31,731 nucleotides of DNA from NCBI GenBank assembly GCA_003131985.1, contig PKWH01000114.1, forward strand, positions 15,028-46,758, given 5' to 3'. The position numbers were made by a program, and so were the translations under genes. Under the pieces are notes generated by a model. It made no database searches. It saw only the letters and a program-made list of their open reading frames with translations, and was not told the origin of the DNA. Positions 1 through 8,006 of the stretch are shown piece by piece. Within the stretch, counting starts at the first letter, position 1, and every line of letters begins with the position of its first letter. Source of the stretch: Acidobacteriota bacterium. Lineage in GTDB: Bacteria > Acidobacteriota > Terriglobia > Acidiferrales > UBA7541.

Positions 1-183
1 CGGTAAAAGCTGACGAATCACCAACTCCGGCCTAGCGCAATCACCATAGGGCCCTAGCTCCGTGTCTTCTATCCGTGCGGGCCAGCGTCAAAAAGCGTAG
101 CCGTACGTCTAATGAATGTGTGAAAATATAGGTCTGAGCCGGCTCTGGTATCCGCCAAATTCTAAGAGGTCCGACAATACCCA

Positions 184-1047
184 ATGGGTGTCTCCGTATT
201 CGCCGCGTTTGTCGCAGGACTAGTCTCGTTCCTTTCTCCGTGCGTACTGCCGCTGGTACCTGGTTATATTTCGATGCTTTCGGGCATCGGCGTAGAGCAG
301 CTCAAGGAAGGGCAAACGCCACGCGCCGGATTGCTGACTTCCGCTCTCGCATTTGTGTTCGGGTTCTCCATCGTGTTCATCACGTTTGGCGCCTCCGCCA
401 GCGCCGTGGGATCGTTTTTGGTGCGCAACCGCAGCTTGCTGGCTCCGTTGGCCGGAGCACTGATCATATTGTTCGGGCTGCACCTGGTTGGGTGGCTGTC
501 GAAAATTTCCCTGCGTGCCGGATTTGTGATTGGAATTATCCTCGTTGCCGCCGGTGTGACATTGAGTTTGCAGCCCGGAATCGCCGGACATACACTGAAA
601 GCAGTCCACTTTTATTCTGTCGCTATCATTTTTCTTTTGGGGCCGGCCATGACTCGCTGGTTAAATCGCGACATCCATTTCCGGCATCTGGGCGGCCAGC
701 CCGGAATTGTCAGCGGCTTCTTGATGGGCTTCGCATTTGCTTTCGGATGGACTCCGTGCATCGGACCGATTCTCGCGGGTGTACTTGCTATTGCAGCTAC
801 GCGGGAAACAATCGGTGAGGGAGTTTTCCTCCTCGCGTGCTACTCGGCGGGGTTGGCGATTCCGTTTCTTGTCACCGCACTGGGTATCGGCAGTTTTTTG
901 AAGTTCTACCAACGCTTTCGCCGCCATTTGCATACAGTGGAAGTATTCAGCGGCGTCCTATTGATCGCTGTTGGCGGTCTGGTATTCATGAACCGCCTGA
1001 TATGGCTTTCGGGTAAACTGACATTCTTGAACAAGTTTTCACGTTGA
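184..1047 (+). CDS. ccdA: CcdA-type cytochrome c biogenesis / thiol-disulfide transporter, membrane protein
   Basis: This is a 287-residue polytopic inner-membrane protein of the CcdA/DsbD-beta family, which carries electrons from cytoplasmic thioredoxin to periplasmic thiol proteins. The two family cysteines are present: C20 in SFLSPCVLPLVPGY at the end of the first helix, and C192 in GWTPCIGPILAG. Family-like segments GASASA, FGLHL and the C-terminal FSGVLLIAVGGL are also visible. An oddity is about 55 extra residues (roughly 105-160) between the third helix and the second cysteine helix. They contain two further hydrophobic stretches, so I predict eight membrane spans rather than six. The stop overlaps the region just before the TlpA-like gene, which starts 14 bases later, so the two are probably co-transcribed and coupled. 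No strong Shine-Dalgarno sequence precedes the ATG; an AGAGG lies about 15 bases upstream. The family call is firm, the exact partner is inferred. Confidence 0.93.
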   Translation: MGVSVFAAFVAGLVSFLSPCVLPLVPGYISMLSGIGVEQLKEGQTPRAGLLTSALAFVFGFSIVFITFGASASAVGSFLVRNRSLLAPLAGALIILFGLHLVGWLSKISLRAGFVIGIILVAAGVTLSLQPGIAGHTLKAVHFYSVAIIFLLGPAMTRWLNRDIHFRHLGGQPGIVSGFLMGFAFAFGWTPCIGPILAGVLAIAATRETIGEGVFLLACYSAGLAIPFLVTALGIGSFLKFYQRFRRHLHTVEVFSGVLLIAVGGLVFMNRLIWLSGKLTFLNKFSR

Positions 1048-1061
1048 GGGGAGTTGAGCGA

Positions 1062-1619
1062 ATGCGAAGACCGCCGAATCTTTTTTTACTGCTGTTGTTA
1101 CTCATGCTGACTGTCACCACGAATTTTTCAGCCTGCAACTCGGGAGCAGCTAACAGCAAGCCCTCAGCCGCCAACGAACCTAGGCCGGACGAGCCGGTCG
1201 TGACTTTCAAGAATCTGCAAGGCCAGGACGTGCCGCTCGCCAGTCTGAAAGGAAAAGTGGTGGTTGTGAATTTTTGGGCCACATGGTGCGAACCGTGCCG
1301 GGTGGAAATTCCGTGGATGATCGGTTTCCAACAGAAATACGCGGACAAGGGCTTGACCATACTTGGCGTGGCAATGGACGACGAAGGAAAAAGCGTAGTC
1401 GCGCCCTACGTTCAATCGACGAAGTTCGACGTTGACGGCGAGTCGAAGACCATGAATTATCCGATCATGCTGGGCAATGATGATATCGCCAGCAAATTTG
1501 GCGGGTTGCTGGGATTTCCCACAACCATCGTGATTTCCCGCGATGGGAAAGTTCAGAAACGGTATATCGGTCTTGCCGATCAGGGAGATCTGGAAAAGGA
1601 AATTAAAGGACTGCTCTAA
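1062..1619 (+). CDS. TlpA/ResA-like thioredoxin-fold lipoprotein
   Basis: This is a periplasmic, membrane-tethered thiol-disulfide oxidoreductase of the TlpA/ResA/AhpC-TSA type. Residues 1-24 form a lipoprotein signal (long Leu run, then NFSAC) with the acylated cysteine at C25. The thioredoxin active site is NFWATWCEPCR with C76 and C79, and the cis-Pro loop is seen as GFPTTIVI. I chose ATG 1062 because GAGGGGAG lies 8 bases upstream; an in-frame TTG at 1044 would add six residues ahead of the signal peptide. The gene follows the CcdA-type gene by 14 bases. It is therefore the likely periplasmic acceptor of electrons from CcdA, working in cytochrome c maturation or general periplasmic disulfide reduction. 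Which target it reduces cannot be told from sequence. Family call is firm. Confidence 0.94.
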   Translation: MRRPPNLFLLLLLLMLTVTTNFSACNSGAANSKPSAANEPRPDEPVVTFKNLQGQDVPLASLKGKVVVVNFWATWCEPCRVEIPWMIGFQQKYADKGLTILGVAMDDEGKSVVAPYVQSTKFDVDGESKTMNYPIMLGNDDIASKFGGLLGFPTTIVISRDGKVQKRYIGLADQGDLEKEIKGLL

Positions 1620-1952
1620 ATGATGGACGAACAAGAATTCCAAAAGAAATGCGACGCGGCTTTTGAGAGCCTGCGCAAACGTCTGCTTGAACTGAGCGAT
1701 GAAAATGAGTTCGAGGTTGAGGGCGGAAGCGGAAAACTGGAAATTGAGTTCGAGGATGAAGACGAGACGCGCTTTGTAATCAGCCCAAACGCGCCGGTGC
1801 GGCAAATCTGGATTTCCGCGCTCACTACCAGTTTTAAACTTGGATGGTCTGATCCCGTGCAAGCATTTGTGCTGGATAAGACGGGCGAGACGTTGAGCCA
1901 GGTGATGAGCCGGATTCTTACCGAGAAAACGGGGTCAACAGTTCAGGTCTAG
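1620..1952 (+). CDS. cyaY: Frataxin / CyaY-like iron-sulfur assembly protein
   Basis: This 110-residue acidic protein reads along its whole length like bacterial CyaY. It has an N-terminal helix rich in Asp/Glu (MDEQEF, ELSDENEFEVEGG), a beta strand KLEIEFEDED, then ISPNAPVRQIWIS aligning with the CyaY INRQEPLHQVWLA block, and DKTGETL aligning with DRSGETF. CyaY proteins bind iron through the acidic ridge and modulate IscS-dependent Fe-S cluster assembly in the cytoplasm. The ATG directly abuts the TAA of the TlpA-like gene (TAAATG), so translation is probably coupled. Its place between extracytoplasmic redox genes is unexpected for a cytoplasmic Fe-S factor. A second ATG three bases downstream is an equally possible start. 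The match was made by eye against the remembered E. coli sequence, so it is strong but not scored. Confidence 0.85.
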   Translation: MMDEQEFQKKCDAAFESLRKRLLELSDENEFEVEGGSGKLEIEFEDEDETRFVISPNAPVRQIWISALTTSFKLGWSDPVQAFVLDKTGETLSQVMSRILTEKTGSTVQV

Positions 1953-1955
1953 GCG

Positions 1956-2561
1956 ATGATGCGCTTTCGACGAACATTCGGTTTTTGCCTCTTGTCGCTT
2001 TTTTGCGGCGGCACCGCATTCGTAATGTTTGGGAATGCGGCGTCAAACTTTCCTTTGCCTCAGGAGCCTCCCAATCTTTCCAACGCGTCAGCGGTCGTGA
2101 AGCCGCACATTTTCGTTTCGCTTGATCCCGTTCCGCGCGCAAGAGAATTCAAGGTTGCCGTAGTGGTGGACATTGCCTCCGGTTTTCACATGAATTCGCA
2201 CAAACCGTCTGAAGAATATCTCATTGCCACGACGCTGACGCCGAAACTCCCTCCCGAGTTTGAATTAATCGATACGATTTATCCCAAGGGCCAGCTTGAG
2301 AAATTCAGCTTCTCTCCGAACCAACCTTTGGATGTGTACACCGGCAGTGTTACGTTTCTGCTTAGATTGTCGGCGAAAGCGGCAGCCACGCTTGGACCGA
2401 CAGAAATCCCGATGATATTGCGTTACCAGGCGTGTAACGACTCCACATGCCTGCCGCCCGTGAAATTCCCCCTAAGCGCGAAATTTGAACTTGCCAAGGA
2501 AGGCACAACCTCTCGAGAAATTCATTCCGAAGTTTTTTCCAGGCTAGTGCCTGCCCGCTGA
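1956..2561 (+). CDS. Free-standing DsbD N-terminal (alpha) domain protein, exported
   Basis: This 201-residue exported protein corresponds to the periplasmic alpha domain of DsbD, normally fused to the membrane and thioredoxin domains. Residues 1-29 are a signal peptide (basic MMRFRR, hydrophobic core, then GNAAS). The mature part has the immunoglobulin-like fold pattern, with VDIASGFHMNSHKP near residue 75. The redox pair sits in YQACNDSTCLPPV, C160 and C165, equivalent to the C-x5-C of E. coli DsbD but one residue closer. It follows the frataxin-like gene by three bases and ends the operon, which converges on gltX. I infer that it receives electrons from the CcdA-type protein and passes them to oxidised periplasmic clients, as the alpha domain does in intact DsbD. 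The domain call is good, the pathway placement is inferred. Confidence 0.85.
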   Translation: MMRFRRTFGFCLLSLFCGGTAFVMFGNAASNFPLPQEPPNLSNASAVVKPHIFVSLDPVPRAREFKVAVVVDIASGFHMNSHKPSEEYLIATTLTPKLPPEFELIDTIYPKGQLEKFSFSPNQPLDVYTGSVTFLLRLSAKAAATLGPTEIPMILRYQACNDSTCLPPVKFPLSAKFELAKEGTTSREIHSEVFSRLVPAR

Positions 2562-2626
2562 TCTCGTCCGTTGTTTTCCCAGCCTAATTTCGTCGCGAGC
2601 AATGTTTTAGAAGGAAGCCATGCGTA

Positions 2627-4099
2627 CTAGCGAGCGGATATAGCCGGCAGGGCACGACGAAGACGCGCAATCACTCGATCCTTGCCGAGCACAACCATTG
2701 TCTCGAAAAGGGGCGGCGCGACTGCGCGGCCAACGATTGCGACCCGCGTCGCATTTATGAGCAAGCCTGCTTTGACGCCTTCGGAAGTCGCCACGGCGCG
2801 CAACGCCGCATCGCAAGCATCGTGATTCCACTCCGGCAATCCTTCCAGCGCGTCTGTTAGTTTGAGCATCAGCTCCGGAAGTTTTTCATCTTTCCAAAAT
2901 TTTGCACGAGCTTCCGGGTCGTACTCGAAATCGTCGCTGAAAAATGCGCGAGCCCATCCGATGAAATCCCCGAGCAGGCGTGTTCGTGAGCGAATCAAAT
3001 CTACAGTGTGCGCAAACCATGCGCGATCCGTGGTGGCCCAAGCTTCTTTCCACAAGCCCGCTCGCTTGAGTTCCATTTCCACATACGGCAATAGTTCCTC
3101 AACCGGCGGTTTCTGCAAATATTGTGTATTGAACCACTCGAGCTTCGCGCGGTCAAAGATAGCGTTCGTGCGGCTCACGCCGGAAAGCGCGAATCGCTCA
3201 ACCAGTTCATTTGTGCGCATGAACTCAGAATCGTCGCCGGAGGACCAGCCGAGAAGCGCCAAGAAATTGCGAAAGGCCTCCGGGAGAAAACCTTCTTCCG
3301 CGTAGGAGCCGACGCTGGTGGCGCCATGGCGTTTTGACAGACGTGTGCGATCGGGCCCGAGAATCAGCGGAACGTGAGCAAATATGGGCGGCTCGGCGCC
3401 AAGCGCCTCATAAATCAGCACTTGTTTGGGAGTATTGGACAAGTGATCGGCGCCGCGAATCACGTGCGTGATGCGCATGTCGATGTCGTCCACCACCACG
3501 CTTAGCTGGTAGGTGGGCAAACCCGAAGAACGCAGCAGTACGAAGTCCTCAATTTCGGCGTTCTGGACGTCTCGCGGGCCGAAGACGGCATCTTCAAAAT
3601 GTGTAGTTCCGGTCCGCGGAGTGCGAAAGCGAATCGCCGCGGGTATGCCTTCTTTTTCCTTGGCGACGCGCTGTTCTGACGTCAAATCGCGGCAAGGACA
3701 AGCGACCGCCTTTGTTCCCTTGCCTTCATCGTCACCCTCTCCTTCGCGCTCTTCGGCAGCGTCGCCGCCGGTATAGGCCGCTGGTTTGCAATAGCAGGCG
3801 TATCCCGCGCCACTTGCCAGGATGCGCTCGGCAGCTGCGCTGTACATTTCGATGCGCTGTGACTGAAAGAACGGGCCTTCGTCCCACTCAATTCCGAGCC
3901 ATCGCAGAGCTACCAGAATTCCATCAACCAATTCCGGCTTGTTACGCTCGACATCCGTATCTTCAATACGCAGAAGCAACGTGCCGCCTTCATGTTTCGC
4001 GAACAGCCAGTTGAACAAAGCGGTCCGTGCCCCGCCGACGTGGAGAAACCCTGTCGGCGATGGAGCAAAACGCACGCGGGGTTTTTCAGTAGATGTCAT
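2627..4099 (-). CDS. gltX: Glutamyl-tRNA synthetase
   Basis: This is a class I aminoacyl-tRNA synthetase that charges tRNA-Glu (possibly also tRNA-Gln if the organism uses the amidotransferase route). The 490 residues are a usual length. The HIGH-type motif is FAPSPTGFLHVGGAR (residues 12-26) and the KMSKS-type motif is RTRLSKRHGA. RIEDTD and DDIDMRITHVIRGADH, typical of GluRS, are also present. A zinc-like CYC...CPC arrangement is interrupted by an acidic, Gly-rich low-complexity stretch. The gene faces the redox operon tail-to-tail with 65 bases between stops. The ATG is preceded by GAGG immediately and AGGAAGGA further away. Very confident. Confidence 0.97.
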   Translation of the reverse strand: MTSTEKPRVRFAPSPTGFLHVGGARTALFNWLFAKHEGGTLLLRIEDTDVERNKPELVDGILVALRWLGIEWDEGPFFQSQRIEMYSAAAERILASGAGYACYCKPAAYTGGDAAEEREGEGDDEGKGTKAVACPCRDLTSEQRVAKEKEGIPAAIRFRTPRTGTTHFEDAVFGPRDVQNAEIEDFVLLRSSGLPTYQLSVVVDDIDMRITHVIRGADHLSNTPKQVLIYEALGAEPPIFAHVPLILGPDRTRLSKRHGATSVGSYAEEGFLPEAFRNFLALLGWSSGDDSEFMRTNELVERFALSGVSRTNAIFDRAKLEWFNTQYLQKPPVEELLPYVEMELKRAGLWKEAWATTDRAWFAHTVDLIRSRTRLLGDFIGWARAFFSDDFEYDPEARAKFWKDEKLPELMLKLTDALEGLPEWNHDACDAALRAVATSEGVKAGLLINATRVAIVGRAVAPPLFETMVVLGKDRVIARLRRALPAISAR

Positions 4100-4416
4100 C
4101 CTCGAACGGTTCCTTCCTGGTCAGGCAAACCGTTAATTTTAGCGGAACGGATGAGCAAAATCGAGCCGCGCTCCAAGAAAACGCTGCGTAGGCTGTGAGG
4201 GGTACCGGGGTACTCTTGACGCATGTGAAGGCAAACCCCATAGTTTGAATGGACTCGGAGTCCTATTGGCGCCGGATGGTCGGGGCAGCCTTGCCCAGTT
4301 TTGGATGGAATCAGGACGTTGACCGCCACGAAACTTGACCGGATACGCCGCCGGGCGCCCCTTAATTTTCTGCTATTCTCAACAGAAGTATCAGAAATAT
4401 CAGCCGGAGCTATGAC
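4100..4416. other. Divergent intergenic region between gltX and the GAF/GGDEF/HD-GYP gene
   Basis: About 317 bases without a convincing gene; it must hold the promoters of two divergent genes. I see a tandem 8-mer GGGGTACC/GGGGTACT at 4199-4214 and a dyad GGACTCGGAGTCC at 4251-4263 that could be an operator. An extended -10-like TGCTATTCT at 4371-4379 lies about 40 bases before the TTG start of the plus-strand gene, but it has no convincing -35. No tRNA or small RNA fold was recognised. Confidence 0.4.
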
Positions 4417-7400
4417 TTGCTGAGCCATATCAATATGACCGCGACCGTGCTCTTGGCAGGCGCCTTCCTGCTGGCGTTGTTCTTTTCCTACATATACCAA
4501 CAAAAACGCCAGGAATACATGCTCGTGTGGGCTGCGGGATGGCTGCTGATGTCTCTTCATTTTTTAATTCCGGTACTTGGCTCTGCGTTAGTGCTTCCCG
4601 CCTGGGTTGAAGCTGTAGGTGAATGGTTGCTTGCCGCTGCGGCACTGTCATTCTACTGTGCCGCGAGATCGTACACGCGTCTCAAGGTCTCCTGGGGCGG
4701 TATTGCGGGGCTTGCTGCGGCCGCGGCAATCTGGGCCTTGGGCTATTCGCGCGAATGGGTGAATGTGCCCTTGGCATTGGGTGTTGGACTCCTGTTTTTC
4801 TTTATTGCGCGGACCTTTTGGGAGGAGGGGCGCAAGCAGGAATCTCGCGCTGACCAGTTTCTGGCGATTACCTTCGTTGCATGGGGATTGCTGCGTCTGA
4901 CGACGGTTTTTCAGGAGCGATTGGGACCACTGGCCGGCCAGAATCTGATGCCGCTTGTGTTGCTGCCCGAGCTTTTCGCTGGCGTTCTGATGGTAATGGC
5001 GGTTTACGAAGAAGAGCGCAGGCGAGTTGAGCGCAACATGCTGGCGCTTTCGAATCTGAACCTGGCAACCTCAAGCTTTGCTGGAGGCGAGATTCAGAAG
5101 ATGCTGGCGCAGGCGCTCGACCGCGTTTTGAATGTTGTGCGCATACCGGCGGGCGCGCTTTGCCTGCATTATGGCGAAGAGAACGGTCCGACTTCAGTGG
5201 TCGTCACCGGTTTGGGCGACACATTCTGTGCGGCGATACAAGAAAACAATCTGGACGATTACATCGTCAACCTCGTGGCGCGTCTTGGCGGACTTGTTGT
5301 GCTGCGCGACTTGGAGACGGACTCGAAGTGGGCGGCCCTGGAAAAAGAAGAAGCCTTCCGTCACGTTCGAAAACTGTTGCTCGGTCAAAACCTCCGCACC
5401 GTAGTGGGAATCAGTCTGCAGGCAAAAGAGCGCGTCTTCGGGGTGCTGCTACTCGGGACTCCGGACAATCGGAATTTCACTCCGGCCGAGTTACGCCTTC
5501 TTCTGGCGCTGGGCCACCAGATTGGGATGGCGGTGGAGAATAGCTATCTGGTTCAGCAGACATCGCGGCGCAGCGAAGAACTCCACATTCTGAATGAAAT
5601 AGGACGAGCGCTGAGCTCGACACTCGAGCCTGATGCGTTGTTCGATCGTATTTATTCCGAGATGAAACGCCTGCTCGATGTGAGCAGCCTTTTCATAGCG
5701 TTCTACGATCACAAGACTCAGCAAGTGCGATTTGAAATTGATGTGCTGGAAGGCGACCGGTTACCTAAACGAATTCGCACCGCTGGAAACCATTTGACCG
5801 AGTACGTCGTGAACACTTGCCAGCCTCTCCTCATCCGGGACCACTATAAAGACGAAGTCAAACGGCTGGGCTTCGAACCAACTCGTCAGGTCGGTTCCAT
5901 TTGCGCGGTGCCTCTGATTCTTTACAATCGCGCAATCGGCGTGATGGCGGTGCACAGCAAACAAGAACGGCTATTTGATGAAGGCCACGTGGAATTGATG
6001 CGCGTGCTTGCGAGTGAAGCGGCAGTGGCGCTTGAAAATGCCCGCCTCTTTTCAGAAGAACAGAAAAAGTCGCGGCACCTGATGCTGATCAACAACGTGT
6101 CCAGTCGCGCGATTACGACTTTGGATCCGGAAGAGATGCTCGCGAAGATCGCCGAGGAGATTGAGAATGGTTTGAAGTATGACCACATTGGCATCGCCAC
6201 GCTCGACTATTCGGCGAAGGAGTTGGTGATTCAGGCGGAAGCCGGCGCTCGCAGGGACGCTGTAGGGCGCCACATTCCGTTAGGCGAAGGCCTGTTAGGG
6301 CAGGTCGCTCGCACTGGGCAGATGGCTATCGTGCGTGAAGTGAATGCATCGTCGCCGCGCCTGGTCCTGGCAAGCTCCGTTTCGGCCATCGCGCTCCCGG
6401 TTGCCTACGCCGAACAGTTGTTAGGTGTTCTGTATATCGAATCCTCCGAACCTTGCGAATTCGAAGAGGAAGAAGGGCTGTTGCTTCGTACTCTCGCCGA
6501 TCTTTTCGCCGGCGCTCTACACAACGCTCTGACGTTCCAGAAAGCGCAAGAGCAAGCGATCACCGATGGCCTGACCGGCGTCAAGACGCACCGCTACCTG
6601 ATGGAAACATTGTCGTCGGAGTGGAAACGTTCGACACGCGCGAACAGGCCATTTGCATTGGTCTTGATGGACCTCGACCGGTTCAAGTTCGTGAATGATT
6701 TCTATGGACACTTGGAAGGCGACGTTGTGCTTCAGCGCGTGGGACACATACTGGAACAGAACTGTCGGCGGTCCGATGTGGTGGCGCGCTACGGTGGAGA
6801 TGAGTTCGTTATCCTGATGCCTGAAACCACAGTGGAGCAAGCTCGGCAACTCGCAAGCAAACTTCGGGGCTGGGTGGCATCCGATCCGCTTCTGCGGGAC
6901 AAGAATATTACCGCTAGCTTTGGCATCGCGGGATTCCCGATCCATGGGTCAACACCGCAGGAACTTATCCAGGTGGCAGACTCTTCGATGTACCTTTCGA
7001 AGCACCAGGGCGGAAACTCGGTATCGAGCGCGGAGGAAGGCGGGCCGAATGACACCAAGAAATGGAAGAAGGATGTGTTGGAGGCTTATCTAGGTGTGAC
7101 GCTGAAGCGTCTGTTCTCTACCGGGCCAGAGGCCTTCGAAGAGATTTACCGGCGTCTCGAACAATTCACGCGCTCGCTAAGCGAGCAAGCTGGCGGCGTC
7201 CCGCCGGATACGTTGCCGGTCGCTGTTGTCGAGACCGTTACATCACTCGCGCTCGCCATTGATGCGAAGAATCACTACACGCAAGGACATTCCCAAAAAG
7301 TTTCCGCGTACGCCGTTGTAATCGCCAAGGCGCTGGGGATGAGCGAGCCGGAAGTGGAAGAAATCCGGCTGGCGGCGCTGCTTCACGACATTGGCAAAGT

Positions 7401-7836
7401 GGGGATTCAGGAGACAATTCTGAACAAGTCGGGGCCGCTGGATGCATCCGAGTGGGAAACAATGAAGACCCATGCCGAATTAGGTGCCAAGATACTGGAG
7501 CCTTTACAAGCGATGAATAGAATTCGGCTGATGGTCCGCCATCATCATGAATTTTTCGATGGCACAGGCTATCCCGATCGGCTAGATGGCGAAAATATCC
7601 CTTATGGGGCGCGCCTAATTGCGATTGCCGACGCCTACGATACCATCACATCCGAGCGCACGTACAAGAAGGCGCGCAGTTCCGAGGACGCTTTCAGTGA
7701 ACTGGAGCGCTGCGCAGCGAATCAGTTTGATCCGGAACTCGTTCGCATATTCGTCGAGACCATGCGCCGTTCGCCGCGGGTTCGGATCGAGGCAATTGTC
7801 GGTGTCCCGGACGTGTCTGATGGCAGTATCCTCTAG
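4417..7836 (+). CDS. Membrane sensor with three GAF domains, GGDEF cyclase and HD-GYP phosphodiesterase
   Basis: This 1139-residue signalling protein contains both a cyclic-di-GMP synthase and an HD-GYP hydrolase. Residues about 5-200 hold roughly seven hydrophobic spans forming an N-terminal membrane sensor. Three GAF-like domains follow at about 220-380, 390-545 and 555-710. The GGDEF domain (about 715-870) has an intact RYGGDEF signature at 793-797 and an RRSD inhibitory site at 784-787, exactly five residues upstream, so it should be active and product-inhibited. The HD-GYP domain (about 930-1120) has LLHDIGK (H990, D991), RHHHEFFDGTGYP (GYP at 1051-1053) and ADAYD, so the metal site looks complete. 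The start is read as TTG 4417 with GGAG 7 bases upstream; ATG 4435 is an alternative. The gene stands alone, with nothing next to it to reveal the signal or target. Confidence 0.93.
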   Translation: MLSHINMTATVLLAGAFLLALFFSYIYQQKRQEYMLVWAAGWLLMSLHFLIPVLGSALVLPAWVEAVGEWLLAAAALSFYCAARSYTRLKVSWGGIAGLAAAAAIWALGYSREWVNVPLALGVGLLFFFIARTFWEEGRKQESRADQFLAITFVAWGLLRLTTVFQERLGPLAGQNLMPLVLLPELFAGVLMVMAVYEEERRRVERNMLALSNLNLATSSFAGGEIQKMLAQALDRVLNVVRIPAGALCLHYGEENGPTSVVVTGLGDTFCAAIQENNLDDYIVNLVARLGGLVVLRDLETDSKWAALEKEEAFRHVRKLLLGQNLRTVVGISLQAKERVFGVLLLGTPDNRNFTPAELRLLLALGHQIGMAVENSYLVQQTSRRSEELHILNEIGRALSSTLEPDALFDRIYSEMKRLLDVSSLFIAFYDHKTQQVRFEIDVLEGDRLPKRIRTAGNHLTEYVVNTCQPLLIRDHYKDEVKRLGFEPTRQVGSICAVPLILYNRAIGVMAVHSKQERLFDEGHVELMRVLASEAAVALENARLFSEEQKKSRHLMLINNVSSRAITTLDPEEMLAKIAEEIENGLKYDHIGIATLDYSAKELVIQAEAGARRDAVGRHIPLGEGLLGQVARTGQMAIVREVNASSPRLVLASSVSAIALPVAYAEQLLGVLYIESSEPCEFEEEEGLLLRTLADLFAGALHNALTFQKAQEQAITDGLTGVKTHRYLMETLSSEWKRSTRANRPFALVLMDLDRFKFVNDFYGHLEGDVVLQRVGHILEQNCRRSDVVARYGGDEFVILMPETTVEQARQLASKLRGWVASDPLLRDKNITASFGIAGFPIHGSTPQELIQVADSSMYLSKHQGGNSVSSAEEGGPNDTKKWKKDVLEAYLGVTLKRLFSTGPEAFEEIYRRLEQFTRSLSEQAGGVPPDTLPVAVVETVTSLALAIDAKNHYTQGHSQKVSAYAVVIAKALGMSEPEVEEIRLAALLHDIGKVGIQETILNKSGPLDASEWETMKTHAELGAKILEPLQAMNRIRLMVRHHHEFFDGTGYPDRLDGENIPYGARLIAIADAYDTITSERTYKKARSSEDAFSELERCAANQFDPELVRIFVETMRRSPRVRIEAIVGVPDVSDGSIL

Positions 7837-7840
7837 TTCT

Positions 7841-7861
7841 ATTGCGCTCCCGCAATATTTG
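7841..7861 (+). terminator. Short stem-loop after the GGDEF/HD-GYP gene
   Basis: ATTGCG, a CTCC loop and CGCAAT form a perfect 6-bp hairpin beginning five bases after the stop, followed only by ATTTG. The T-run is weak, so this may be a poor terminator or a 3-prime stabilising hairpin. Confidence 0.35.
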
Positions 7862-8006
7862 AAAGAAATTCCCGATTGTTTGACACGAGTCAAGTCGCGG
7901 TAGTGTTGGAAAATTCCGCGAACCATACAACAGCGCTGGACGCCCCACGCGAGCCTCTATACAGTTCTAGCTGCATTTTCACATGATCTTGAGTGAGGAG
8001 ATAATC

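Noticed and set aside
1..183. Promoter for the redox operon in the left edge (TATAGG near 127)
   Set aside because: No acceptable -35 at the right distance, and no other motif recognised.
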